Assembly (NCBI RefSeq): GCF_001439695.1
Contig: NZ_JYLL01000001.1
Coordinates: 434,001-498,000 of the forward strand
Source of the DNA: Pseudomonas veronii
Lineage (GTDB): Bacteria; Pseudomonadota; Gammaproteobacteria; Pseudomonadales; Pseudomonadaceae
DNA: 64,000 nucleotides
Direction of reading: 5' to 3'
Below, piece after piece: positions 9,318 through 17,735 of the stretch. A model generated the notes under the pieces. The model did no database searches, had not been told where the DNA came from, and saw only the letters and a program-made list of their open reading frames with translations. Every line of letters begins with the position of its first letter. The stretch's first letter is position 1. The translations under genes and the position numbers were made by a program.

Positions 9318-9448
9318 AGCGGGCTTTGCCCATTGTCGCGGGCCCGTGTTACGCGCTAAGGTTCCTCCCCCCTGCATTCAAATCATGCTGTGCTCCGCCG
9401 CACGGGGATGGCTGGCGGCCGGCACCCGTGACCCTGACGAGTAACACG

Positions 9449-10525
9449 ATGGCTGATTTACCGATCAACGACCTGAACGTCGAATCCAACGAGACCCTGA
9501 TCACGCCCGATCAGCTCAAGCGCGAAATCCCCCTGAGCGACGCTGCCCTGCAGACCGTCACCAAGGGTCGCGAAGTCATTCGTGACATTCTCGACGGCAC
9601 CGACCACCGCCTCTTCGTGGTAATCGGGCCATGCTCGATCCACGACCTCAAGGCGGCCCACGAATACGCCGAGCGCCTCAAGGCGCTGGCCGAAGAAGTG
9701 TCCGACACCTTGTATCTGGTCATGCGCGTCTATTTCGAGAAACCGCGTACCACCGTCGGCTGGAAGGGCCTGATCAACGACCCGTACCTGGACGACTCGT
9801 TCAAGATCCAGGACGGCTTGCACATCGGTCGCAAGTTGCTGCTAGACCTGGCCGAAATGGGCCTGCCCACCGCCACCGAAGCCCTCGACCCGATCTCCCC
9901 GCAGTACCTGCAGGACCTGATCAGCTGGTCGGCCATCGGCGCGCGCACCACCGAATCGCAAACCCACCGCGAAATGGCGTCCGGCCTGTCTTCGGCCGTG
10001 GGCTTCAAGAACGGCACCGACGGCGGCCTGACCGTGGCGATCAACGCGCTGCAGTCGGTCTCCAGCCCTCATCGCTTCCTGGGTATCAACCAGGAAGGCG
10101 GCGTCTCCATCGTCACCACCAAAGGCAACGCCTACGGTCACGTGGTATTGCGCGGCGGCAACGGCAAGCCCAACTATGATTCGGTCAGCGTTGCCCTGTG
10201 CGAACAGGCGCTGAACAAGGCCAAGATCAAGCCGAACATCATGGTCGATTGCAGCCACGCCAACTCCAACAAGGACCCGGCCCTGCAACCGCTGGTGATG
10301 GAAAACGTCGCCAACCAGATCCTGGAAGGCAACCAGTCGATCATCGGCCTGATGGTCGAAAGCCACCTGAACTGGGGCTGCCAGGCGATCCCCAAAGACC
10401 TGGCCGACTTGCAGTACGGCGTGTCGATCACCGATGCCTGCATCGACTGGGCGACCACCGAGAATACCCTGCGCAGCATGCACGCCAAGCTCAAGGACGT
10501 GTTGCCCCTGCGCAAGCGCAGCTGA
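9449..10525 (+). CDS. 3-deoxy-7-phosphoheptulonate (DAHP) synthase, class I
   Basis: A 358-residue class I-alpha DAHP synthase that condenses phosphoenolpyruvate and erythrose 4-phosphate at the entry to the shikimate pathway. Family signatures include IGPCSIHD, VYFEKPRTTVGWKG, the GARTTESQTHREMASGLS region and VDCSHANS. Length and N-terminal regulatory extension match the feedback-inhibited AroF/AroG/AroH proteins. Which aromatic amino acid inhibits it cannot be told from the sequence. The ATG at 9449 matches the family start. The gene ends at a strong terminator, so it is probably transcribed alone. P. aeruginosa also has such a gene near cysB. Confidence 0.95.
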   Translation: MADLPINDLNVESNETLITPDQLKREIPLSDAALQTVTKGREVIRDILDGTDHRLFVVIGPCSIHDLKAAHEYAERLKALAEEVSDTLYLVMRVYFEKPRTTVGWKGLINDPYLDDSFKIQDGLHIGRKLLLDLAEMGLPTATEALDPISPQYLQDLISWSAIGARTTESQTHREMASGLSSAVGFKNGTDGGLTVAINALQSVSSPHRFLGINQEGGVSIVTTKGNAYGHVVLRGGNGKPNYDSVSVALCEQALNKAKIKPNIMVDCSHANSNKDPALQPLVMENVANQILEGNQSIIGLMVESHLNWGCQAIPKDLADLQYGVSITDACIDWATTENTLRSMHAKLKDVLPLRKRS

Positions 10526-10545
10526 GTCTGATCCTGATCAGCGCA

Positions 10546-10579
10546 CACAAAAACGCCGGGCTAAGCCCGGCGTTTTTCA
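10546..10579. terminator. Bidirectional terminator after the DAHP synthase gene
   Basis: AACGCCGGGC / GCCCGGCGTT is a perfect stem with A- and T-runs, between two converging genes. Confidence 0.88.
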
Positions 10580-10595
10580 TGTTGCAGTTCATGCC

Positions 10596-10877
10596 TTACA
10601 GCTTGGCCGCATGGCGCTGGTGGCGCTCCATGTAGCGCTCGACGTAAGAGCACGACGGGATCACCGTGTAGCCGGCCTCTTCGGCGAACTTCAAGGCTTC
10701 CTCGGTCAATGCAGCCGCGATACCGCGACCTCGCAGTGCGTTGGGCACGAAGGTCCGATAGATGTCCAAGGTCTGCTTCCCGAGGTCCATATAGGTCAGG
10801 TAGGCACGATGACCGTCCACATTGGTCTCGAACTGATGACCAGCCTGGTCATGGTGGATGGACAACGCCTCGCTCAT
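10596..10877 (-). CDS. Small GNAT-like N-acetyltransferase (YjdJ/NATD1 type)
   Basis: A 93-residue protein of the compact acetyltransferase family PF14542. The acetyl-CoA loop region RTFVPNALRGRGIAAALTEEALKFA is visible at about residues 40-64. The GAGGAG RBS fixes the ATG at 10877. These short proteins lack part of the usual GNAT fold, and their substrate is generally unknown. Confidence 0.85.
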   Translation of the reverse strand: MSEALSIHHDQAGHQFETNVDGHRAYLTYMDLGKQTLDIYRTFVPNALRGRGIAAALTEEALKFAEEAGYTVIPSCSYVERYMERHQRHAAKL

Positions 10878-11489
10878 CACTACTCCTCGCGGGTCTTGGA
10901 TTCTGACCCCTACCTTACCGATGTTTTTCCGGCGAAGGAACATCTACGCCACCCCGTGCCGGTTTCGACGACGAGAAAACCGTGAGCGCTCACAACCAGC
11001 ACGTAGAGAATAGTAGGCGGCAATCCTGAAATTGCTCAAGACGCACTCGTCATCCCTGGGGCTGGCGGATATAGAAAGGGCCTCGATCAATCGGTGACCG
11101 AAAGCCTGAACATTGCCGGCAGTTGAAGCTTGAGACGAACAGGCGCTGTTAAAGTCACCTCTACATGCGCAAAAGATACAGGGTTTGGCAAAGTCAACCT
11201 GTACAAAAGTGTTAGCTTCAGTATATAAATTTTCATCTACTTACAAGGCTTGACACATGCTGGCCGGCCCTTTCAGGGCGCATCCATTCTTCAGCAGACT
11301 GCTAAAAATTGAACGCTTTTTATACAATTTCCCAAAAGATTAGCCAAAATAGATTCAGCACAGAAATTTTTTTTTGCTTCTTGCGCTACGTCAGTTTACT
11401 TACTACAAGTAATGAGTAGTATGTACGCCGGCTATTAGCTCACTCTGAGATAGTAGCTATCTTATAGAAAGTCCTTGAAGGGGAACACG
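10878..11489. other. Long gene-free leader region upstream of oprI
   Basis: About 610 bp with no credible coding frame. The right half is strongly AT-rich, with a run of nine T at about 11366. It contains two inverted repeats: TACTAC/GTAGTA (11401-11421) and GATAG-TAG-CTATC (11449-11461), the latter only 18 bp before the oprI Shine-Dalgarno. The oprI promoter must lie here, but I cannot place a convincing -35/-10 pair. Confidence 0.6.
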
Positions 11490-11741
11490 ATGAACAACGT
11501 TCTGAAATTCTCTGCTCTGGCTCTGGCCGCAGTTCTGGCTACCGGTTGCAGCAGCGTCTCCAAAGAAACCGAAGCTCGTCTGACTGCAACTGAAGACGCA
11601 GCAGCTCGCTCCCAGGCTCGTGCAGACGAAGCCTACCGTAAAGCTGATGAAGCTCTGGCTGCTGCTCAAAAAGCACAACAGACTGCTGACGAAGCTAACG
11701 AGCGCGCTCTGCGCATGCTTGAAAAAGCTAGCCGCAAGTAA
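11490..11741 (+). CDS. oprI: OprI, major outer-membrane lipoprotein (Lpp/Braun type)
   Basis: An 83-residue lipoprotein. The signal peptide ends in lipobox LATGC with the lipidated cysteine at residue 20. The rest is an alanine-rich heptad-repeat helix ([20 protein letters not shown]), the trimeric coiled coil of Lpp/OprI. The last residue is lysine, the residue that Lpp proteins use for covalent attachment to peptidoglycan. AAGGGG precedes the ATG at 11490. It is very abundant in pseudomonads. A strong terminator follows, and an L,D-transpeptidase gene, the enzyme class that makes this cross-link, is next door. Confidence 0.97.
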   Translation: MNNVLKFSALALAAVLATGCSSVSKETEARLTATEDAAARSQARADEAYRKADEALAAAQKAQQTADEANERALRMLEKASRK

Positions 11742-11762
11742 TAGTCCTTCGGGGTTGTTACC

Positions 11763-11794
11763 AAGCCGGTCCATTCTTGGACCGGCTTTTTATT
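11763..11794 (+). terminator. Terminator of oprI
   Basis: The stem AAGCCGGTCC / GGACCGGCTT is followed by TTTTA, 22 bp after the oprI stop codon. Confidence 0.88.
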
Positions 11795-11823
11795 GCCTGC
11801 GATTCGGTCCCGGATCACGGGCA

Positions 11824-11861
11824 ATAAAAAGCCCGCCGCAGCCCAAGGCCGTGGCGGGCGA
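11824..11861 (-). terminator. Terminator of the L,D-transpeptidase gene
   Basis: Read on the minus strand, GCCCGCC...GGCGGGC is followed by TTTTTATT, 15 bp beyond the stop codon. Confidence 0.8.
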
Positions 11862-11875
11862 TTGATCGAACCGGC

Positions 11876-12844
11876 TTATTGCAACGGATCGAGCGGCGCG
11901 TTCGAGACCATCGACGCCGCAGCCGGCACACCGATTTCAGTCGGCAGGCCATCTTCCGCCGCGACCACGTCGCGCACCTGATCCCAGTTCACCCGCAGGT
12001 GATTGGCCAGGTCTTCACGCTTGAGCAGCGCGTTGATCACCGCGGTGTGCTTGTCGACCACCGACGGCGTGCCATCGTCGTTCAGCGGCGTATGCGCTTC
12101 GAGGTAGACCTTGCCGCCACTGCTGCCGAACTTGTAGGCATCGTTGATGATACGCACCGGAGTACCCACCGGTACCATGCCGGCCATTTCCAGCACGTTA
12201 TTGTTGAACATGCGGAAGCAGCCGTGGCTGGTACGCGTGCCGATACCGAACTTCATGTTGGAGCCGTGGATCAGGTAGCCCGGCGTGCCCAGGGTGAACT
12301 TGAACGGCCCCAGCGGGTTGTCCGGGCCGGCCGGTACCACGTTGGGCAACGGATCGCCGTTGGCGGCGTGCTCGGCCTTGATCGAAGCGGGTGGCGTCCA
12401 GGTCGGGTTCGGCGTTTTCGCGACAATGCTGGTATGGGCGATCGGCGAGCCCCAGCCTTCACGACCAATCCCCAGCGGGAAGGTGTAGACGACGTTCTGG
12501 CCCTTGGGGAAATAGTAGAGCCGGTATTCGGCAAGGTTGATCACGATGCCTTCGCGGGGGCCCGGCGGCAGGATGAACCGCGTCGGCAGGACGATCTCGG
12601 TGCCCGCCCCCGGCAACCAGGCATCGACGCCCGGGTTGGCGGCGACCATCTCCGAGTAGCCCAGGTCGTAGGTGGTACCCAGGTCGGCAAACGTATCTTC
12701 GTACTTGGCCTTGATCACTTGGACCTGGCCGACGATGTCTTCGCCCGGGGGTGGCAAGGGCAACTGCAAGGCCGCCGCGGAACCCGCCGCACACAGGGCG
12801 GCAAGAGACAGGCAGCAGGTGACGGCGGAAAGGCGCGACAACAT
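11876..12844 (-). CDS. LysM / YkuD-domain L,D-transpeptidase (ErfK/YbiS family)
   Basis: A 322-residue periplasmic enzyme from the ATG at 12844 (AAGGA upstream). A signal peptide covers about 1-25, a LysM peptidoglycan-binding domain about 43-87 and a YkuD catalytic domain about 97-235. The active site is complete: His193 and the motif SHGCFRM with His207 and nucleophile Cys209. Family members form 3-3 cross-links or attach Lpp to peptidoglycan. It converges on oprI, so anchoring OprI is a reasonable but unproven role. Confidence 0.93.
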   Translation of the reverse strand: MLSRLSAVTCCLSLAALCAAGSAAALQLPLPPPGEDIVGQVQVIKAKYEDTFADLGTTYDLGYSEMVAANPGVDAWLPGAGTEIVLPTRFILPPGPREGIVINLAEYRLYYFPKGQNVVYTFPLGIGREGWGSPIAHTSIVAKTPNPTWTPPASIKAEHAANGDPLPNVVPAGPDNPLGPFKFTLGTPGYLIHGSNMKFGIGTRTSHGCFRMFNNNVLEMAGMVPVGTPVRIINDAYKFGSSGGKVYLEAHTPLNDDGTPSVVDKHTAVINALLKREDLANHLRVNWDQVRDVVAAEDGLPTEIGVPAAASMVSNAPLDPLQ

Positions 12845-12930
12845 CCGGAAAATCCTTCGCAGAACAACGTGTAGGTAAAAAGCGATTGTATACGCGATGC
12901 GGGCTTCAAGCTGCAAGCTCGTAGCGCCCC

Positions 12931-13224
12931 TCACCACTCGAAGCGCAGCTCCGGCCAGATCGGCGGCGTGCCACGCTTTTGCGACTCCAAGATGGCACGG
13001 CACAGGGGGCACAGGCGCTGATCCTGGAAAATCGAGCGATCCACCGCCGACCAGCGTGGCTGAGCCGGCAACAACGTGCCGCAGAGCGTGCGATCGATCG
13101 TGCCGCCCAGCTCCAATTGACGCGTGACCAGATGCACCCGGACTTCCTGGCAGGCGAACAGATCCAGCTGCTCGTCCGGCTCGATCAGTTGGTAATTAAA
13201 CAGGGACCAGGCAGGACGCGACAT
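12931..13224 (-). CDS. Conserved hypothetical protein with CxxC motif
   Basis: A 97-residue soluble protein starting at ATG 13224 (GGAGCCCTCG before it). It has four cysteines, including a LCPLC pair at about residue 70, so zinc or another metal may be bound. No membrane segment is seen and I do not recognise the family. It sits 86 bp upstream of the L,D-transpeptidase gene on the same strand. Confidence 0.65.
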   Translation of the reverse strand: MSRPAWSLFNYQLIEPDEQLDLFACQEVRVHLVTRQLELGGTIDRTLCGTLLPAQPRWSAVDRSIFQDQRLCPLCRAILESQKRGTPPIWPELRFEW

Positions 13225-13282
13225 CGAGGGCTCCAAATCGGGGGGGCGCCACCTTAGCCGAAAGCCTGCCGGTAGAAAAGCG

Positions 13283-13888
13283 TCATAACAGCGGTTTTAG
13301 CGTCGGCCAGACATTTTCCAGCAACTTACCCTGGGCGCCGACCGCCGGGTGCAGTTGATCGGCCTGCATCAGCTCGGGATGACCGCCCACGCCGTCGAGG
13401 AAAAACGGTACCAACGGCACGCTCTTCTCCTTGGCCAGGGCCGCGTAGACCCCGGCAAATGCCGTGGTGTATTTCGGACCGTAGTTAGGCGGCAACTGCA
13501 TGCCCAGCAGCAGGACCTTGGCGCCGACCGCCTGGGACTGCTCGATCATCGACGCAAGATTTTGTTTCAATTGCGCGGGCGGCTGTCCACGCAGGCCGTC
13601 ATTGCCGCCCAGCTCGATAATCACCAGGTTGGGCTTATGCTCCGCAAGCGCCGCCGGCAGCCGCGCGAGGCCTCCGGCGCTGGTGTCGCCGCTGATGGAC
13701 GCGTTGACCACTTTATCGTCGAAACCTTCGTGTTTGAGCCGCTGTCCCAACAAGGCTACCCACCCTTTGCTGGTATCCAGTCCGAAACCGGCACTGATAC
13801 TATCGCCAACGATCAGGACTGTACCCGCCGCTGCGTTCTGGGCCATGCACATCAAGGCCAGGCCAGCACTCAAAAACCACATTCGCAT
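13283..13888 (-). CDS. tesA: TesA-type GDSL esterase: acyl-CoA thioesterase I / lysophospholipase L1
   Basis: A 201-residue SGNH hydrolase. A signal peptide occupies about 1-21 (AQNAAAG cleavage region). Block I is [11 protein letters not shown] with the nucleophilic serine, block III is GGNDGLRG, and block V is DQLHP with catalytic Asp and His. TesA is a periplasmic enzyme hydrolysing fatty acyl thioesters and lysophospholipids. The GGAGAATCCG sequence before the ATG at 13888 fixes the start. It is divergent from ybbA, as in E. coli, with only ten bases between the two start codons. Confidence 0.93.
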   Translation of the reverse strand: MRMWFLSAGLALMCMAQNAAAGTVLIVGDSISAGFGLDTSKGWVALLGQRLKHEGFDDKVVNASISGDTSAGGLARLPAALAEHKPNLVIIELGGNDGLRGQPPAQLKQNLASMIEQSQAVGAKVLLLGMQLPPNYGPKYTTAFAGVYAALAKEKSVPLVPFFLDGVGGHPELMQADQLHPAVGAQGKLLENVWPTLKPLL

Positions 13889-13898
13889 CGGATTCTCC

Positions 13899-14582
13899 AT
13901 GGGCGCAAGCATTCTCATCGCGCGAAACCTTAGCAAAGTGGTTCCCAGCGCGGAAGGTGAACTGACTATCCTGCACGAACTGAGCCTGGAACTGAACAAG
14001 GGCGATAGCCTGGCTATCGTCGGTGCCTCCGGCTCCGGCAAGTCCACCCTCCTCGGTCTGCTGGCCGGCCTCGACCTGCCCAGCAGCGGCGAAGTTATCC
14101 TCGCAGGCCAAGCCTTGAGCAGCCTCGACGAAGACCAGCGCGCGCGCATCCGCGCCGAACACGTGGGCTTCGTCTTCCAGTCATTCCAACTGCTCGACAG
14201 CCTCAACGCCCTGGAGAACGTCATGCTGCCGCTGGAGCTGGACGGCCGCAAAGACGCCCGCGAGCGCGCCAGGTACCTGCTCGAACGGGTCGGCCTGGGC
14301 CAACGCCTGACCCACTCGCCACGCCAACTCTCCGGGGGTGAGCAGCAACGGGTGGCGATCGCCCGCGCCTTTGCCGCCGAACCGGACGTGCTGTTTGCCG
14401 ACGAACCCACCGGCAACCTCGACAGCCATACCGGCGAGCGCATCAGCGACCTGCTGTTCGAACTGAATAAAGAAAGCGGCACGACCCTGGTCCTGGTCAC
14501 TCACGACGAGCGCCTGGCGCACCGTTGCCGACGCCTGATCCGCCTTGAAGCCGGCCTGCTGGTCGCGCCCCTGGAGCCTTGA
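13899..14582 (+). CDS. ybbA: YbbA-type ABC transporter ATP-binding protein
   Basis: A 227-residue ATPase of the LolD/MacB family. Walker [11 protein letters not shown]-loop FVFQSFQLL, signature [14 protein letters not shown] and Walker [13 protein letters not shown] are all intact. It energises the FtsX-like permease encoded next, with which it overlaps by one base. The gene pair beside tesA (tesA-ybbA-ybbP) is conserved in many gammaproteobacteria. Its substrate is not established. The ATG has only a weak Shine-Dalgarno, and the leader lies inside tesA. Confidence 0.92.
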   Translation: MGASILIARNLSKVVPSAEGELTILHELSLELNKGDSLAIVGASGSGKSTLLGLLAGLDLPSSGEVILAGQALSSLDEDQRARIRAEHVGFVFQSFQLLDSLNALENVMLPLELDGRKDARERARYLLERVGLGQRLTHSPRQLSGGEQQRVAIARAFAAEPDVLFADEPTGNLDSHTGERISDLLFELNKESGTTLVLVTHDERLAHRCRRLIRLEAGLLVAPLEP

Positions 14583-17092
14583 TGGCACGCTTGCCGCTGT
14601 TGCGCCTGTTCAGCCTTGCCCTGCGCCAATTGCTGCGCGATGCCCGCGCCGGCGAATTGCGCGTGTTGTTCTTCGCCCTGCTGGTGGCCGTGGCCTCCAG
14701 CACCGCCATCGGCTACTTCGGCGCACGCCTTAATGGCGCCATGCTGTTGCGCGCCACCGAGTTCCTCGGCGCCGACCTGGTGCTCGAGGGCAGCTCACCC
14801 GCGCGCCCCGAGCAAATCAGGTCCGGGATCGAACTGGGCCTGGATCACGCACGCGTCGTCGAGTTTTCCAGCGTTATCGCCACCGATAACGGCATCCAGC
14901 TGTCCAGCATCAAGGCGGTCAACGAGCAGTACCCGCTGCGCGGCGAACTGAAGAGCGCAGCCGCGCCATTCGCTGACGAAACCGCAGGCGGCGGCCCGAA
15001 ACCCGGCGAAGCCTGGGTGGAGGCACGGCTGCTCACCGCACTCGACCTGAAAGTGGGTGACAGCATCGACGTGGGCATGAAGTCCCTGCGCCTGGCGCGT
15101 GTGCTGACCTATGAACCGGACCGCGCCGGCAATTTCTACAGCCTCACGCCACGGGTGATGATCAACCTGGCCGACCTGGGCGCCACCGGCGTCGTCCAGC
15201 CCGGCAGCCGCGTCAGTTACCGCGAGCTGTGGCGCGCAGCCCCCTCAAGTACGGCACTGCAAACCTATCGTGACCTGATCAAGCCGGGTCTCGCGGCCAA
15301 CCAGCGCCTGCAGGACTCGCGGGATGGCAACCAGCAGATCGGCGGCGCCCTGGGCAAGGCCGAGCGCTACCTGAACATGGCCAGCCTGGTGGCGGTGTTG
15401 CTGGCCGGTGTGGCCGTGGCGTTGTCCGCCAACCGTTTCGCCAGCCGACGTTTTGATGCCAGCGCGCTGTTGCGCTGCCTGGGTTTATCGCGGCGTGAAA
15501 CCATGCTGTTGTTCAGCCTGCAACTGAGCGTACTCGGCCTGTTGGCGAGCCTGGCCGGCGCCCTGCTGGGCTGGCTGGCGCAATTTGGCCTGTTCTATTT
15601 CCTCCACGACCTGCTGCCGGCGGACGTACCGCCCGGCGGGCTGCTGCCGGCCATTGCCGGGATCGGCACCGGGCTGGTGGCCCTCGCCGGTTTCGCCCTG
15701 CCACCGTTGGCGGCACTGGGCCGCGTCCCACCGCTGCGCGTGTTGCGGCGCGACCTGCTGCCCATCCCGTCCAGCACCTGGATGGTCTACGGCGCGGCGC
15801 TGCTTGCCCTGGGCCTGATCATGTGGCGCCTGAGCCTCGACCTGGTGCTGACCTTCGCCCTGCTCGGCGGGGGCGTGGTTGCGGCGTTGATCCTCGGTGG
15901 CCTGCTCCTGCTGCTGTTGCAGAGCCTGCGCCGCCTGCTGGCCCGGGCGTCCCTGCCGTGGCGCCTGGGCCTGGGCCAGTTGCTGCGTTATCCGTTGGCG
16001 GCGGCAGGCCAGTCGCTGGCGTTCGGCTTGATCCTGCTGTCCATGGGCTTGATCGCCCTGCTGCGCGGCGAATTGCTCGACACCTGGCAAAACCAGCTGC
16101 CCAAGGACGCCCCCAACTACTTCGCGCTGAACATCCTGCCCGCCGACAAGGACGCCTTTGGCGCTCGCCTGCTCGAACTGCAGGCACAATCGGCGCCGCT
16201 GTATCCGGTGGTGCCCGGCCGGCTGATCAGCGTCAACGGCGAGCCCGTGCAGGCGATCGTCAGCAAGGACTCCAGCGGCGACCGCGCGATCCAGCGCGAC
16301 CTGAGCCTGACCTGGGCCGCCGACCTGCCGCCGGGCAATGCCCTGACTGCGGGTACCTGGTGGTCACAGCAACCGGGCGATGAAATACCGGGGGTGTCGG
16401 TGGAAGCCAAGGTTGCCGAAAGCCTGAAACTCAAGCTCAACGACCACCTGGTGTTCACCGTGGCGGGCGAAACCCGTGAAGCGCGGGTCACCAGCCTGCG
16501 CACCATCAATTGGGATAACTTCCAGCCCAACTTCTTCATGATTTTCCAGCCTGGCACCTTGAAAGACCTGCCGGCCACCTACCTGACCAGCTTTTATCTG
16601 GCCCCCGGCCATGACCGGCAGATCGTCGACCTGTCCCGGGCCTTCCCGGCGGTCACGATCCTGCAAGTCGAGGCCCTGCTGGAACAGTTGCGCAGCATCC
16701 TCGCCCAAGTAACGCTGGCCGTGGAGTATGTGCTGCTGTTCGTGCTGGCGGCAGGGATGGCGGTGCTGTTCTCCGGCCTGCAGGCCACCCTGGACGAGCG
16801 CATTCGCCAAGGTGCGCTGCTGCGTGCGCTGGGCGCCGAGCGCAAGCTGCTGGTGAAGGCCCGACGCATCGAGTTCGGCCTGCTCGGCGCCGTCAGCGGT
16901 TTGCTCGCGGCGCTGGGCACCGAGCTGGTGACCTGGGTGCTCTACCGCTATGCCTTCGACCTGGCCTGGCACCCACACCCGTGGTTGTTGTTGCTGCCGG
17001 TGATCGGTGGCGTGCTGATCGGCGCTGCCGGGGTGTTCGGGACGCGCCGCGCGCTGAATGCCACGCCATTGGCGGTATTGCGCGAAGGCTGA
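14582..17092 (+). CDS. ybbP: YbbP-type FtsX/MacB-fold ABC transporter permease
   Basis: An 836-residue inner-membrane protein starting at the ATG that overlaps the ybbA stop (TGATG). It has two FtsX-type membrane modules: a first transmembrane helix near residue 25, helices clustered at about 255-470, and a C-terminal set of three at about 710-830. Large periplasmic domains (about 45-240 and 500-690) lie between them. This is the double-length YbbP architecture. Mechanotransmission or envelope lipid handling is suggested by family and the tesA neighbour, but the substrate is unknown. Confidence 0.9.
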   Translation: MARLPLLRLFSLALRQLLRDARAGELRVLFFALLVAVASSTAIGYFGARLNGAMLLRATEFLGADLVLEGSSPARPEQIRSGIELGLDHARVVEFSSVIATDNGIQLSSIKAVNEQYPLRGELKSAAAPFADETAGGGPKPGEAWVEARLLTALDLKVGDSIDVGMKSLRLARVLTYEPDRAGNFYSLTPRVMINLADLGATGVVQPGSRVSYRELWRAAPSSTALQTYRDLIKPGLAANQRLQDSRDGNQQIGGALGKAERYLNMASLVAVLLAGVAVALSANRFASRRFDASALLRCLGLSRRETMLLFSLQLSVLGLLASLAGALLGWLAQFGLFYFLHDLLPADVPPGGLLPAIAGIGTGLVALAGFALPPLAALGRVPPLRVLRRDLLPIPSSTWMVYGAALLALGLIMWRLSLDLVLTFALLGGGVVAALILGGLLLLLLQSLRRLLARASLPWRLGLGQLLRYPLAAAGQSLAFGLILLSMGLIALLRGELLDTWQNQLPKDAPNYFALNILPADKDAFGARLLELQAQSAPLYPVVPGRLISVNGEPVQAIVSKDSSGDRAIQRDLSLTWAADLPPGNALTAGTWWSQQPGDEIPGVSVEAKVAESLKLKLNDHLVFTVAGETREARVTSLRTINWDNFQPNFFMIFQPGTLKDLPATYLTSFYLAPGHDRQIVDLSRAFPAVTILQVEALLEQLRSILAQVTLAVEYVLLFVLAAGMAVLFSGLQATLDERIRQGALLRALGAERKLLVKARRIEFGLLGAVSGLLAALGTELVTWVLYRYAFDLAWHPHPWLLLLPVIGGVLIGAAGVFGTRRALNATPLAVLREG

Positions 17093-17096
17093 GACG

Positions 17097-17135
17097 ACAA
17101 TGGCCCGCGCGTCACAGACCGCGGGCCACCATTGT
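17097..17135. terminator. Hairpin terminator between ybbP and greB
   Basis: AATGGCCCGCG and CGCGGGCCACCATT form a long stem with one bulge between two convergent genes. The T-tract is short, so strength is uncertain. Confidence 0.6.
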
Positions 17136-17609
17136 CTATTTCACATACTCGATAGCGGTGATCCACCAGCACACCTCGCCGTTCGGCGTCTGCACGATGG
17201 CCTCATCGTCGACTTGCTTGCGCAGCAGCGCCCGCGCCATCGGCGAGTCGATGGAGATGTAGTCCATCCGTTCGTAGATCTCGTCATAGCCGACGATGCG
17301 AAAACGCTTGGTTTCGCCCTGCTCGTTTTCGATATCGACCCAGGCACCGAAAAATACCCGCCCTTCCTGTTCGGGCATGTACTCCACCACGCGCATGTCT
17401 TCCAGACGCTTGCGCAGGTAGCGCACCCGTCGGTCAATCTCACGCAGCAGCTTCTTGTTGTACTGGTAGTCCGCGTTCTCGCTGCGATCCCCCAGGGAAG
17501 CAGCCCAAGTCACCTTGCGCGTGGTGTCCGGACGCTTTTCGCGCCACAGGTAATCCAACTCCTTCTTCAGCGCCTCATGACCTTCTTTGGTAATCAGCTT
17601 GGTACTCAA
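17136..17609 (-). CDS. greB: GreB transcript cleavage factor
   Basis: 157 residues from the TTG at 17609, which aligns exactly with the E. coli GreB start; an ATG 36 bases upstream would add 12 residues and cannot be excluded. The N-terminal coiled coil contains the GreB signature LWREKRPDTTRKVTWAASLG, followed by DRSENADYQY with the acidic tip residues. The C-terminal domain ends SIDSPMARALLRKQVDDEA. It rescues backtracked RNA polymerase by stimulating transcript cleavage. Confidence 0.94.
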   Translation of the reverse strand: MSTKLITKEGHEALKKELDYLWREKRPDTTRKVTWAASLGDRSENADYQYNKKLLREIDRRVRYLRKRLEDMRVVEYMPEQEGRVFFGAWVDIENEQGETKRFRIVGYDEIYERMDYISIDSPMARALLRKQVDDEAIVQTPNGEVCWWITAIEYVK

Positions 17610-17735
17610 ACGTGTGCATCCCCAGGCAATGTCCATTGATTCCAATACGCCGCGGCATGCAGGCCCCGGCGTCGACGAACAGAGGGTGATGATAAATGAA
17701 CCGGGGAAAGTAGCCAGACCCTCTGACGCCTCGCA

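Noticed and set aside
13889..14500. N-terminal extension of the tesA frame across ybbA
   Set aside because: Serine/arginine-rich shadow of ybbA; the TesA signal peptide and RBS place the start at 13888.
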